From: Bacillota bacterium
GTDB taxonomy: Bacteria > Bacillota > Sulfobacillia > Sulfobacillales > Sulfobacillaceae
Length of the DNA stretch: 10,749 bases
Reading direction: 5' to 3'
NCBI GenBank assembly: GCA_023488565.1
Contig: JAMDDZ010000134.1
Span: 1 to 10,749, forward strand
Shown piece by piece: positions 1-7,882 of the stretch. Within the stretch, counting starts at the first letter, position 1. Each line of letters begins with the position of its first letter. Position numbers and translations under genes: made by a program. A model generated the notes under the pieces. The model did no database searches. It was not told the DNA's origin and saw only the letters and a list, made by a program, of their open reading frames with translations.

Positions 1-668
1 ATCGGTATGATGCCGCGAGTATCCAGGCAAAGCAACTCATGAAAGACAACGCCCTCGGAACTGTATCTCTGGGGGACGCTCAAGTTAAATGGTATCGATC
101 CGCACATTATTATCAGCGCAATGGTGGGTGGCGAGGAACATGGGCCATGGATGGCGGGGGAGTCTTAATGAACCAGGCGATTCATGCCATCGACTTGCTG
201 GCATGGCTGATAGGACCCGTAGAATCGGTGCGCGCTTATAGCGCTCGTCGCTTCCATGCAATTGAGGCCGAAGATAGCGCAGTTGCTGTGATGAAATTTC
301 AAAGTGGAGCCTTAGGGGTTATTGAGGGGACCACCGTGGCATATCCCGGGCTCACCACACGATTAGAAATCATGGGGAGTAGAGGTAGTTTGCGAATTGA
401 AGACGACACCTTAGATTACCTATATACGGCTCAACCCAGCGACAATATGGGGGATTACGGGAAACGGCAACCGAGTTTGCCCGCTCTTTCCCTGCCGCTC
501 GTAGGATTCGCTGCACAATTGCAGGATCTAGTAGACAGTATTGATCAGCAAAGGCCACCAGAGGTGACCGGTGAAGTGGCGCGCCAACCCGTAGAATTAA
601 TTCAGGCGATTTATCGGGCAGCTCAGACAGGACAAGAAGTGACCCTGGGATGCGACCCGCGCGCGTAA
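1..668 (+). CDS. Gfo/Idh/MocA family oxidoreductase, C-terminal part (5' end outside window)
   Basis: This is a NAD(P)-dependent sugar or cyclitol dehydrogenase of the Gfo/Idh/MocA family. The reading frame is open from base 3, and the residues before the first internal ATG at 39 (RYDAASIQAKQL) fit the family, so the gene starts upstream and the Rossmann-fold domain is missing. What remains is the C-terminal alpha/beta substrate and oligomerisation domain. Counting from the ATG at 39, the segment around residues 39-53 carries the family pattern GGG-x-L...H-x-x-D-L, with the likely catalytic His49 and Asp52. A later MGSRGSLRIEDD stretch (about 112-123) is also typical. The stop (TAA 666-668) lies 25 bp before the sulfatase start, consistent with one operon. 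The substrate cannot be told from this fragment; inositol, glucose derivatives or uronates are all possible. The family call is firm. Confidence 0.9.
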   Translation, partial: RYDAASIQAKQLMKDNALGTVSLGDAQVKWYRSAHYYQRNGGWRGTWAMDGGGVLMNQAIHAIDLLAWLIGPVESVRAYSARRFHAIEAEDSAVAVMKFQSGALGVIEGTTVAYPGLTTRLEIMGSRGSLRIEDDTLDYLYTAQPSDNMGDYGKRQPSLPALSLPLVGFAAQLQDLVDSIDQQRPPEVTGEVARQPVELIQAIYRAAQTGQEVTLGCDPRA

Positions 669-674
669 GCCAAA

Positions 675-683
675 AGAGGAGGA
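675..683 (+). promoter_or_regulatory. Ribosome binding site for the sulfatase gene
   Basis: The motif AGAGGAGGA is a near-perfect Shine-Dalgarno sequence, 10 nt before the ATG at 694. It fixes the sulfatase start. No promoter is evident in the 25-bp gap after the oxidoreductase, so transcription probably continues from upstream. Confidence 0.8.
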
Positions 684-693
684 ATACGAGACG

Positions 694-2079
694 ATGTCAC
701 CCAACATTATTTTCATTATGAGCGATGATCATGCAGCTGCAGCGATTAGTGCCTATGATGGACGAATTAATCAGACACCGCACTTAGATCGCCTGGCGAA
801 AGAAGGAGTACGGTTTGATAATTGTTTTTGCACAAACTCCATTTGCACTCCAAGCCGTGCGGTCATTTTAACAGGACTTTATAGTCACCTCAACGGTGTG
901 AAAACATTAGCCGACAAAATTGATGGTACTCAGCCTAATGTGGCAAAAATGCTACAAGCTGCGGGCTATCAAACAGCTATCGTGGGGAAATGGCATTTGG
1001 GGCATGGCGGCGTTCACGACCCGACAGGATTTGATTATTGGAACGTCTTGCCTAATCAGGGTGAATATTTCGATCCTCCAATGATTGAAATGGGAGAAAA
1101 GAAAGTATTCCCGGGATACGCCACTGACATTATCACTGACGAAGCGCTGCGCTGGTTGTCGGGACGGGATCGCTCGCGACCGTTTTACCTGATGGTACAT
1201 CATAAGGCACCTCATCGCCCGTGGGAGCCTGATGAGAAACACGCGCACTTGTATGACGATACGACAATTCCTGAGCCTGAGACATTTAACGATGATTATC
1301 GAAATCGTGCAGCGGCCGCGGCGGCTGCTCGGATGCGGATTGATCGCGATTTGAAACCCCAGGATCTGAAACAACCAGTCCCAGAAGGGCTAGATCCTCA
1401 ACAGGAAAAGTCGTGGAAGTATCAGCGGTACATTAAGGACTATCTGCGATGCGTCGCTTCCATTGACGACAATGTGGGACGGTTATTGGATTACGTCGAT
1501 CAAGAAGGACTTAGGGATAACACGGTAGTGATTTACACGTCCGACCAAGGCTTTTTTTTGGGTGACCATGGGTGGTTTGATAAACGGTTTATGTATGAGG
1601 AATCACTACGCATGCCATTTTTGGTTCGCTATCCATCGGAGGTTGCACCAGGAACTGTCGTGGATGCTATGGCGTTGAATGTCGATTTTGCGCCGACATT
1701 TCTGGATTTTGCGGGCGCCGCCATTCCTTCCACAATGCAGGGTTCTAGCTTACGCCCTCTCATGCAGGGGAAGACACCAGATTCCTGGCAGACGTCAATG
1801 TATTACCGATATTGGATGCATATGGACCGTGTGCATGGGGTTTATGCGCATTACGGAGTGCGCACGTTGCGATACAAACTGATTTATTATTACGCTCAAG
1901 CATTAGGAACCAGCGGGTCCACTGACGATCCGAAGCCCCCAGAATGGGAACTCTTTGACTTGGAAAAGGATCCCTTCGAAATGCGGAATGTGTTTGATGA
2001 TCCTTCGTACGCGGAGGTTGTGGTCGAATTGCAACGGGAACTACAGCGTTTGAAGGATAAGGTGCAGGATCCAGAATGA
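694..2079 (+). CDS. Type I (Cys-type) sulfatase, cytoplasmic
   Basis: This arylsulfatase-family enzyme (alkaline phosphatase superfamily) hydrolyses sulfate esters or sulfamates. The N terminus MSPNIIFIMSDDH supplies metal ligands Asp11 and Asp12. The active-site signature C-T-P-S-R lies at residues 51-55, followed by TG at 60-61. Cys51 should be converted to formylglycine by FGE or anSME; neither maturase is in the window. GKWHLG (98-103) gives Lys99 and His101, TSDQG (282-286) gives the Asp284/Gln285 metal site, and Lys297 follows in WFDKRF. The length of 461 aa is normal. There is no signal peptide, so a small sulfated substrate must be imported first. A run of seven alanines (206-212) sits in a loop region. 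The gene overlaps the following ABC gene by ATGA, implying translational coupling. The exact substrate (sulfated sugar, glucosamine, choline or other) cannot be resolved; the neighbourhood favours a sugar. Confidence 0.93.
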   Translation: MSPNIIFIMSDDHAAAAISAYDGRINQTPHLDRLAKEGVRFDNCFCTNSICTPSRAVILTGLYSHLNGVKTLADKIDGTQPNVAKMLQAAGYQTAIVGKWHLGHGGVHDPTGFDYWNVLPNQGEYFDPPMIEMGEKKVFPGYATDIITDEALRWLSGRDRSRPFYLMVHHKAPHRPWEPDEKHAHLYDDTTIPEPETFNDDYRNRAAAAAAARMRIDRDLKPQDLKQPVPEGLDPQQEKSWKYQRYIKDYLRCVASIDDNVGRLLDYVDQEGLRDNTVVIYTSDQGFFLGDHGWFDKRFMYEESLRMPFLVRYPSEVAPGTVVDAMALNVDFAPTFLDFAGAAIPSTMQGSSLRPLMQGKTPDSWQTSMYYRYWMHMDRVHGVYAHYGVRTLRYKLIYYYAQALGTSGSTDDPKPPEWELFDLEKDPFEMRNVFDDPSYAEVVVELQRELQRLKDKVQDPE

Positions 2080-3866
2080 GTGGCGCCAACATCTCCGGCG
2101 AACGGTCGGTCGGGTGGGTGCGATCATGGTCATTGGTTTGGCAATTTGCTCGTCAGCACATTGGCGCATACACGTTTGCCGGGGGAGTTATCGCGAGTGC
2201 CGAGATATTCCAAGTCCAGATCCCCCAGGTGATCGGGGAGTTTACCAATGCATTAAAGCGCGGCGATTCCGTTGCGATGCTGTCGGTCGACGTCTTTGAG
2301 TTGGTGGGGTTTGCAATGCTTTATGTCGGACTATTTGGCTTTGGTCAATTTTTTATTGGTCGATTGGGACGCCTCTTTGAGGCAGACCTGCGTCGGCAAC
2401 TCTATGCCCATTGGCAAACTCTCAGTCCCCAATTCTTTCAAGAACGCAGTGTCGGAGATTTATTGTCCCATGCGATTAATGATGTGCCAGCCGTTCGAGA
2501 ATCGCTTTCAGGGACAACAATCCAGGTCGTGCAATCCGTGTTCTTAATCGCAGCTACGCTCTACATGACATTACGTCATGTCAGTCCTCGACTGACATTG
2601 GTTAGTTTGTCACCACTGTTGCTGATTCCGGTAATTGTGGCGGTAATGAGCCCATTGGTGCGGCAACGAGCCCAGCGAGTGAAGGAATCACTGTCGGACA
2701 TGTCGGCGTTTGCGGAAGAAAGTTTGGGAGCGGTACGGTTAATCAAGGCCACGGCGAATGAGCCGACAATGATCAGGCGATTTACTCAGCAGGTCGATGT
2801 GATTGTCGACCGTACGATGGCCGCGGTGCAAACCAATACCTTATTGCAGGCAATTTTGCCCTTTGTGAGCAACATCAGTTTCGTGGTGGCCTTGGTGTAC
2901 GGGGGGTGGTTGGTGATTACCCACGTGATTTCTTTGGGGGCGTTTGTGGCGTTCACGCTATACTTGCGGCTATTGGTCAACCCGTTGACCCAATTAGGCC
3001 AAGTGACCAATACCCTGCAGACAGCGTCAGCGTCCTTAATCCGCATCCAGAGCCTGTTGGACACGCAACCCACAGTAAAGGATGCACCCGATGCCGTGGG
3101 CCGCGTAGAGGGGCACACTATTTCCATTCGCCATCTAAGTTTTCGTTACCCGGACCGAAAAGTCAACGCCTTGACGGATGTGTCGATTGAGATTCCCACC
3201 GGATACTTGGTGGGCCTCGTGGGGAGGACGGGAGCAGGAAAATCCACGCTGTTACGGCTGCTGATTCGTGAATTCGAGCCCCCGCGGGGTAAGATTTGGA
3301 TTGGTGGGCATGATGTGCGTCAGATCGCCTTGCCAACCTTGCGCGGCGAACTCGTGTCGTATATTTCTCAGTCAAGTTTTCTGTTTTCCACCACCATGGG
3401 CCAAAATATTGGTTTTCCCTTAGTCGATCCCAATCCTAGGGTAGTGGAAACCGCCGCCAAAAGGGCGCAACTGTGGGACCTGGCGGAACAGTTGCCCCAT
3501 CATTTGGATACCGTGATTGGCGAACGGGGTGTGCTCTTGTCAGGCGGTCAGCGGCAACGCACCGCTTTGGCGCGGGCACTGTCCCAAACACGCGCGCGCA
3601 TTCTTATTTTAGACGATGCGATGAGTGCAGTTGATACGGAGACGGAGTCCGCCATCGTCGCGATGCTTGAAGAACTGCGAGGCGATCGTACTATTCTCGT
3701 CGCATCCCATCGCATTGCAGCCGTGCAAACCGCGGATTTGATTTTGGTGTTTGACCACGGTGAGATTATCGAAGCCGGCACGCATGAGTCGTTGCTGCAT
3801 GAACAGGGATTCTATGCTCGGTTAGCGCAAATTCAGTCCCCGTGCGAGGAGGGTCTTCCGCTATGA
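2076..3866 (+). CDS. ABC exporter half-transporter, degenerate-site subunit (BmrC/TM287-like)
   Basis: This is a fused membrane-plus-ATPase half-transporter of the multidrug/lipid exporter class, 596 aa. Six hydrophobic segments occupy roughly residues 28-52, 74-96, 149-167, 172-192, 258-280 and 285-303. The nucleotide-binding domain follows: Walker A GRTGAGKST (383-391), Q-loop Gln432, intact signature LSGGQ (488-492), Walker B ILILDD (509-514) and switch His545. The position after the Walker B Asp is Asp514 instead of the catalytic Glu. That substitution marks the inactive-site subunit of heterodimeric exporters such as TM287/288 and BmrCD. The start overlaps the sulfatase stop (ATGA 2076-2079). 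The partner is the next gene, also joined by ATGA. The transported substrate is unknown. Drugs, lipids or a peptide are possible from the family; export of a sugar-pathway product would be inference. Confidence 0.93.
   Translation: MSGANISGERSVGWVRSWSLVWQFARQHIGAYTFAGGVIASAEIFQVQIPQVIGEFTNALKRGDSVAMLSVDVFELVGFAMLYVGLFGFGQFFIGRLGRLFEADLRRQLYAHWQTLSPQFFQERSVGDLLSHAINDVPAVRESLSGTTIQVVQSVFLIAATLYMTLRHVSPRLTLVSLSPLLLIPVIVAVMSPLVRQRAQRVKESLSDMSAFAEESLGAVRLIKATANEPTMIRRFTQQVDVIVDRTMAAVQTNTLLQAILPFVSNISFVVALVYGGWLVITHVISLGAFVAFTLYLRLLVNPLTQLGQVTNTLQTASASLIRIQSLLDTQPTVKDAPDAVGRVEGHTISIRHLSFRYPDRKVNALTDVSIEIPTGYLVGLVGRTGAGKSTLLRLLIREFEPPRGKIWIGGHDVRQIALPTLRGELVSYISQSSFLFSTTMGQNIGFPLVDPNPRVVETAAKRAQLWDLAEQLPHHLDTVIGERGVLLSGGQRQRTALARALSQTRARILILDDAMSAVDTETESAIVAMLEELRGDRTILVASHRIAAVQTADLILVFDHGEIIEAGTHESLLHEQGFYARLAQIQSPCEEGLPL
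3846..3853 (+). promoter_or_regulatory. Ribosome binding site deciding the start of the second ABC gene
   Basis: GAGGAGGG lies inside the end of the first ABC gene, 9 nt before the ATG at 3863. It makes 3863 the natural start. The in-frame GTG at 3842 lies upstream of this motif and has no comparable one of its own. The ATG overlaps the previous stop as ATGA. Confidence 0.75.
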
Positions 3867-5767
3867 TGCCTAAGCAGGCAACGAGTTCCACCGTGACCCC
3901 CACGACACCGTTTGTTCGGTTATATTCCTATACGCGAGCCCACCGCCGCACATTACTGGGTGTCTTAGGACTGATGGCTTTGTATAATGCCACAGTGGTC
4001 GTACGACCATATCTCATTAAAGTGGCCATCGACCAGGATCTTTTGCGTCCTCATCCCCATTTGAGTGACTTAATTGAGATCGGAGCGATTTATCTAGGGG
4101 CGTCCATTATTGGGCCATTGGCCAATTTTGGGCAGAACTGGTTTCTGCAATCTGTGGGACAAACAATCGTGCGCCGCATTCGTCTGGATTTGTTTGCCCA
4201 TCTGTTGAATCTGCCGATGAGATTTTTCGACGAGCATTCAACTGGGCGCCTTATTACCAACGTGGTGAACGACACTACTCGGGTCAGTCAGTTTTTCACC
4301 AATTTTCTGTTGAGTGTCGGACGTGATGGGCTCACTATCGTGTTGGTGATGGGGGCTATGGTGGTCATGGATTGGCGCCTTGCTTTGGTGAGTTTTGCGG
4401 TTGTGCCGGTGGTGCTGGGGGTAGCAGTGCTGTTTCGCGGACAACTGCGACGGAGCTATGAACGCACGCGCTCAGAACTGTCGCGGCTGATTGGTAATGT
4501 TGCTGAGAATTTATCGGGTATGGGTGTAATCCAGGCATTTGCGCAGGAGCCCAAGCAACAAGCGGGGTTTGATTCGCGGAATCAAGCCTACCTCGCCGCC
4601 AATGTAATTCAATTTCGATGGGCTGTGTTGTTTAATCGGAGTTTCGATTTACTTGGGAATCTAGCGGTCGCGTTGATGATGTGGGCAGGATCAGGTGCTG
4701 TTCTTGATCGAACCTTGCCTTTTGGCGTACTGTACGCCTTTATCACATATATTCAGCAGTTTTTTCGCCCGATCAATACCATTACGCAACAGTGGAATAC
4801 GTTGCAGTCGGCGTTGGTTTCAGCCAACCGTATTGGACAAATTTTGGTGACACCTTCTAATATGCTTGAACCTGCGCATCCCGTGGAAGTTTCATACGAT
4901 TCCAAAGGCCATCCAATAAGTTCTGGACAGGTCGTGCTTGAGCATGTTGGATTCGGCTATGACCCAGACACGAAAATATTGCGTGATGTCTCTATGACTA
5001 TCCCGGCAGGGGCGTTTGTGGGTGTGGTTGGGGAAACCGGGGCTGGCAAGAGCACGCTCATTGGAATGATAGCTCGGTTTTATGATGTGACGGAGGGAGC
5101 CGTAAGGATCGATGGCACGGATGTGCGGCTGTATCGACAATGCGATATACACCGCATTGTTACGGTAGTCCAACAAGAGGTTAATTTATTTACCGGTACG
5201 GTAGCCGATAATATTAGGTTGTTTCGCCAGGATATTTCGTGGACGCAAGTGAAATCCGCGGCTCAGCTTGCTGGGGCGCATGGATTTATTCGTCGGCTAC
5301 CGCAAGGATACCGGACCCGTCTTTCACCTCATGGGTCAAACTTGTCCCTCGGACAACGTCAACTGCTAGCATTTGCCCGCGCAATTGTGCTCGAAGCCCG
5401 CGTCCTGATTTTGGATGAGGCAACAGCCAATCTCGATTCGGAGACAGAGCAGCTGGTGCAGGCGAGCTTGGCCCAAATTTCTCAAGGACGGACCACCATC
5501 GTCATTGCCCATCGGCTCTCAACGATCCGACGGGCCGATTGCATATACGTGATGGCCGAGGGACGGGTTGTGGAATCGGGATCCCACGATACTTTGATGG
5601 CCCGTCATGGCACGTACGCCCGCCTCGTGCAAGCCCATGTGGGTTCTCACCACGGAGATTTCCAACACTTCCCAGACTGGGAGAACCACTCAGGCAACCC
5701 ATTAAAGGAGACGCCCATGCCCCTGTCGGGGCACCCACACCCATGGAAAACCGGGGGCAGTGCGTAG
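3863..5767 (+). CDS. ABC exporter half-transporter, catalytic-site subunit (BmrD/TM288-like)
   Basis: This is the second half of the heterodimeric exporter, 634 aa from the ATG at 3863 (a GTG at 3842 would add 7 residues). Hydrophobic segments lie near 30-52, 72-95, 148-168, 172-192, 262-280 and 285-303. The ATPase domain shows Walker A GETGAGKST (390-398), Q-loop Gln438, Walker B VLILDE (514-519) with the canonical catalytic Glu519, and switch His550. Its signature is LSLGQ (494-498), with Gly replaced by Leu. The intact Walker B of this subunit would pair with the intact LSGGQ of the preceding one, and both altered motifs fall in the other site, as in TM287/288. After about residue 590 comes an unusual tail of some 44 residues rich in His, Pro and Gly, beyond the usual family end. 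The gene is translationally coupled to its partner by ATGA. Confidence 0.93.
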   Translation: MMPKQATSSTVTPTTPFVRLYSYTRAHRRTLLGVLGLMALYNATVVVRPYLIKVAIDQDLLRPHPHLSDLIEIGAIYLGASIIGPLANFGQNWFLQSVGQTIVRRIRLDLFAHLLNLPMRFFDEHSTGRLITNVVNDTTRVSQFFTNFLLSVGRDGLTIVLVMGAMVVMDWRLALVSFAVVPVVLGVAVLFRGQLRRSYERTRSELSRLIGNVAENLSGMGVIQAFAQEPKQQAGFDSRNQAYLAANVIQFRWAVLFNRSFDLLGNLAVALMMWAGSGAVLDRTLPFGVLYAFITYIQQFFRPINTITQQWNTLQSALVSANRIGQILVTPSNMLEPAHPVEVSYDSKGHPISSGQVVLEHVGFGYDPDTKILRDVSMTIPAGAFVGVVGETGAGKSTLIGMIARFYDVTEGAVRIDGTDVRLYRQCDIHRIVTVVQQEVNLFTGTVADNIRLFRQDISWTQVKSAAQLAGAHGFIRRLPQGYRTRLSPHGSNLSLGQRQLLAFARAIVLEARVLILDEATANLDSETEQLVQASLAQISQGRTTIVIAHRLSTIRRADCIYVMAEGRVVESGSHDTLMARHGTYARLVQAHVGSHHGDFQHFPDWENHSGNPLKETPMPLSGHPHPWKTGGSA

Positions 5768-5787
5768 CAGAACCGATCTATATATAG

Positions 5788-5816
5788 TGGACTAAATGAG
5801 CGCGTGGCCCTATATG
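5788..5816 (+). promoter_or_regulatory. Possible weak sigma-A-type promoter before the epimerase gene
   Basis: TGGACT (5788-5793) and TATATG (5811-5816) are separated by exactly 17 bp, each matching 4 of 6 consensus positions. A perfect 10-bp palindrome CTATATATAG (5778-5787) abuts the upstream element and could be an operator. The 85-bp gap is the largest so far in the cluster, so a promoter here is reasonable, but the match is modest. Confidence 0.3.
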
Positions 5817-5852
5817 TCGTACCAATAATCTTTTTTCAGAGGAGGATACACC

Positions 5853-6656
5853 GTGAAGATCTGGATGTCAGGATTTGGCGATGAGATTAGCCCTGTTTTT
5901 GAGGAACAGTTAGCCGTGCTTAAGGATCTCGGAATTGGAGCAATAGAACTCCGGTCGATTGCACACCGCAATTTGTTGGAATTTACCGACGCAGAATTGG
6001 TACCGGTACAAGAAGCCTTGCGACAACAGGGGATGATTGTGTCGGCTCTAGGTTCGCCGATTGGAAAAAGTTCCTTGGAGGAACCAGAACCTGTATTTTG
6101 GGCGCGGTTTGTGCGAGCAGTAGACATTTGCCAGAGACTGCAGACGCGGTATCTCCGAGTCTTTTCTTTCTACGTACCTGATGACGAGAAATCTGCCAGT
6201 TTTCCCCACGTACGGACACGTTTTGAAAAAATGGTTGCTTACGCGGCGAACCAGAACATTGTGTTGCTTCACGAAAATGAAAAAGGCATCTATGGCGACA
6301 CGCCTGAACGCTGTCTGGAGTTATTACGCAGCCTGGATGACAGTCATTTGCGTCTGACATTTGACCCGGCGAATTTTATTCAAGTGGGTTGCAAGGCTTA
6401 TCCCAACGCGTTTGACCTTCTCTCTTCCTATATCAGTTACATTCATGTCAAAGACGCTCAGAGCAGCGACGGCAAGGTAACTGTCGCGGGTTCTGGTGAT
6501 GCGCAATGGCCCCAAATGATGGAGGCGTTAGAGCGGCAGGGATTTGAGGGATATTTCTCTTTGGAGCCACATTTGGGTCCTAGATCAGGACCGGGGGGCA
6601 AGGAAGCCGGATTCCGACGGGCTTATGCTGCCTTTCGCTCCTTGCTGAGCACATAG
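5853..6656 (+). CDS. Sugar phosphate isomerase/epimerase (xylose isomerase-like TIM barrel)
   Basis: This 267-aa protein belongs to the AP-endonuclease-2/xylose-isomerase-like TIM barrel family, which includes IolE, IolI, hydroxypyruvate isomerase and ketose 3-epimerases. These are metal-dependent cytoplasmic enzymes acting on sugars or inosose. The metal-binding pattern is visible: HENE (140-143) with a Glu, FDPAN (170-174) with Asp171, HVKD (198-201) with His198, and SLEPH (236-240) with Glu238. The GTG start at 5853 is supported by AGAGGAGGA at 5838-5846. Overall it resembles the generic epimerases found beside Gfo/Idh oxidoreductases more than IolE. The stop codon lies inside a strong hairpin. 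The substrate is not determinable; a keto-sugar or inosose intermediate made by the upstream oxidoreductase is a reasonable inference. Confidence 0.9.
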   Translation: MKIWMSGFGDEISPVFEEQLAVLKDLGIGAIELRSIAHRNLLEFTDAELVPVQEALRQQGMIVSALGSPIGKSSLEEPEPVFWARFVRAVDICQRLQTRYLRVFSFYVPDDEKSASFPHVRTRFEKMVAYAANQNIVLLHENEKGIYGDTPERCLELLRSLDDSHLRLTFDPANFIQVGCKAYPNAFDLLSSYISYIHVKDAQSSDGKVTVAGSGDAQWPQMMEALERQGFEGYFSLEPHLGPRSGPGGKEAGFRRAYAAFRSLLST

Positions 6657-6683
6657 ACAGGACGTAAAAACGTCGTGTCTATG
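6652..6683 (+). terminator. Strong hairpin overlapping the epimerase stop codon (terminator-like, no U-tract)
   Basis: CATAGACAGGACG (6652-6664) pairs with CGTCGTGTCTATG (6671-6683) with one mismatch (G6660/G6675). An extra T-A pair closes on an AAAA loop. The stem includes the TAG stop (6654-6656). No T-tract follows (purine-rich instead), so it may be a processing or mRNA-protecting hairpin, or a partial attenuator, rather than a classical terminator. Confidence 0.45.
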
Positions 6684-6716
6684 AGAAGAAGGTACAGCGA
6701 CAGTATTCACGATATG

Positions 6717-6723
6717 AGGAGGA
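6717..6723 (+). promoter_or_regulatory. Ribosome binding site for the aldo/keto reductase gene
   Basis: AGGAGGA sits 9 nt before the ATG at 6733. This supports 6733 as the authentic start, although that frame continues into the frameshift. An ATG at 6725 is too close, and its frame stops at 6755-6757. Confidence 0.65.
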
Positions 6724-6732
6724 CATGAGAAA

Positions 6733-7753
6733 ATGTCATTACAGTATCGCTATTTAGGACACACCGGATTACGGGTGAGTGAACTCTGCTTTAGGAACGA
6801 TGACGTTCGGACGAGAAACTCCAGAAAGTGAGAGTCATCTACTCCTGAATGCATTTGTCGAAGCTGGCGGCAATTTTATTGATACGGCCAATGTGTATGT
6901 GCATGGTACTTCCGAAGAAATCTTGGGGCGATGGTTACAGACAATAAAGCGCGATGACATGGTTGTGGCCACAAAAGTACGATTTGCTATGGGGCAAGGG
7001 CCGAACGAAGGAGGCTTGTCGCGTAAGCACATTTTGGCGTCCATTTATGATAGTCTCCGACGTTTGCGTACGGACTACATTGATCTGTACCAAGTGCATG
7101 CATGGGATCCCAAAACGCCCTTAGAAGAAACGCTAAGCACCTTATCGGATTTGGTGCATCAGGGATTGGTCCGTTATGTTGGTGCCAGCAATTTTCGTGG
7201 GTGGCAGCTACAGACGGCACTGGATCTGTGCCGGCAAGCGGGATGGGAGCCGTTTCGATGTTTGCAACCGCAATACAACCTGTTGGTTCGAGCTCCAGAA
7301 TGGGAAGTGTTTCCTGTATGCCGCAATCATGATGTCGGGGTTATTCCTTGGAGCCCACTTAAAGGTGGGTGGTTAACGGGTAAGTACCAGCGCGGCATGG
7401 CCGTGCTTCCGGCTGGCACACGCGTAGCACAGATTGCAGAACGAAGGGGACACGAATCATGGCAGAACCTCGCCAGCGAGAAGACATGGGATGTCGTCGA
7501 TACGGTACGCGCAGTTGCTGAAGAGACGGGAAAAAGTTCGGCACAAGTTGCACTTAATTGGATACTCCAGCAGCCTGGAGTGACGGCTCCGATTATCGGT
7601 GTGCGAAACTTGGACCAGTTAAGGGACAATCTTGGTTCAACAGGGTGGGCGCTTGATGCAGCGCATTTGCGTCGTCTTAACGAGATCAGCCAAATTGAGG
7701 TTGGGTATCCCTATGATGATGCCGCCGAACGACAACAGCAGGCGGGACGATAA
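6733..7753 (+). CDS. Aldo/keto reductase with an apparent 1-nt frameshift near the N terminus
   Basis: This is an NAD(P)H-dependent (beta/alpha)8 oxidoreductase of the aldo/keto reductase family (IolS/YajO/Tas-like). The RBS-supported ATG at 6733 reads MSLQYRYLGHTGLRVSELC, a textbook family start. The frame then runs to TGA at 6829-6831. The rest of the protein lies in the next frame from about 6791 (LGTMTFG onward). Removing one T from the run at 6790-6792 restores VSELCLGTMTFG exactly, giving about 339 aa. In that product the catalytic tetrad is complete: Asp50 and Tyr55 (FIDTANVY), Lys81 (ATKVRF) and His122 (YQVHAWD). As it stands, only a shortened 324-aa protein from GTG 6779 could be made, without the first beta strands. 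It is a recent pseudogene, a base-calling error or, less likely, a recoding site. It lies between two sugar-isomerase genes, suggesting a carbonyl-sugar or inositol step. Confidence 0.85.
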
Positions 7754-7875
7754 ACCCATGGAGGGGAGAGGAGGGTTGACGCGTTTCCAACATCGGTTGA
7801 TTTGGTCTCATGCGTTTCCTTGGAACCACCGTTGCGACTATCATGGGAACCTTCGGCTTGTGTCTCGACCACCGC

Positions 7876-7882
7876 GAGGTGA
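7876..7882 (+). promoter_or_regulatory. Ribosome binding site supporting a TTG start for the IolB-like gene
   Basis: GAGGTGA ends 7 nt before TTG 7890. It is the best Shine-Dalgarno match near this gene. Alternative starts ATG 7908 and GTG 7917 are preceded only by AGAAAGGA-like sequence, with GTG 7917 better spaced. Confidence 0.5.

Noticed and set aside
952..1374. 140-aa open frame on the minus strand inside the sulfatase
   Set aside because: It lies entirely within a well-supported sulfatase gene and has no recognisable motifs or ribosome binding site; it is an antisense shadow.
1760..2092. 110-aa minus-strand frame over the sulfatase/ABC junction
   Set aside because: It overlaps two strong plus-strand genes and its composition shows no protein family signal.
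3842..3862. GTG 3842 as start of the second ABC subunit
   Set aside because: The strong GAGGAGGG lies after this GTG and is correctly spaced for ATG 3863, which also forms the ATGA overlap seen for the other coupled genes.
5718..5733. Hairpin TGCCCC/GGGGCA as a terminator after the ABC genes
   Set aside because: It lies inside the coding frame and has no T-tract; it is kept only as part of the C-terminal tail observation.
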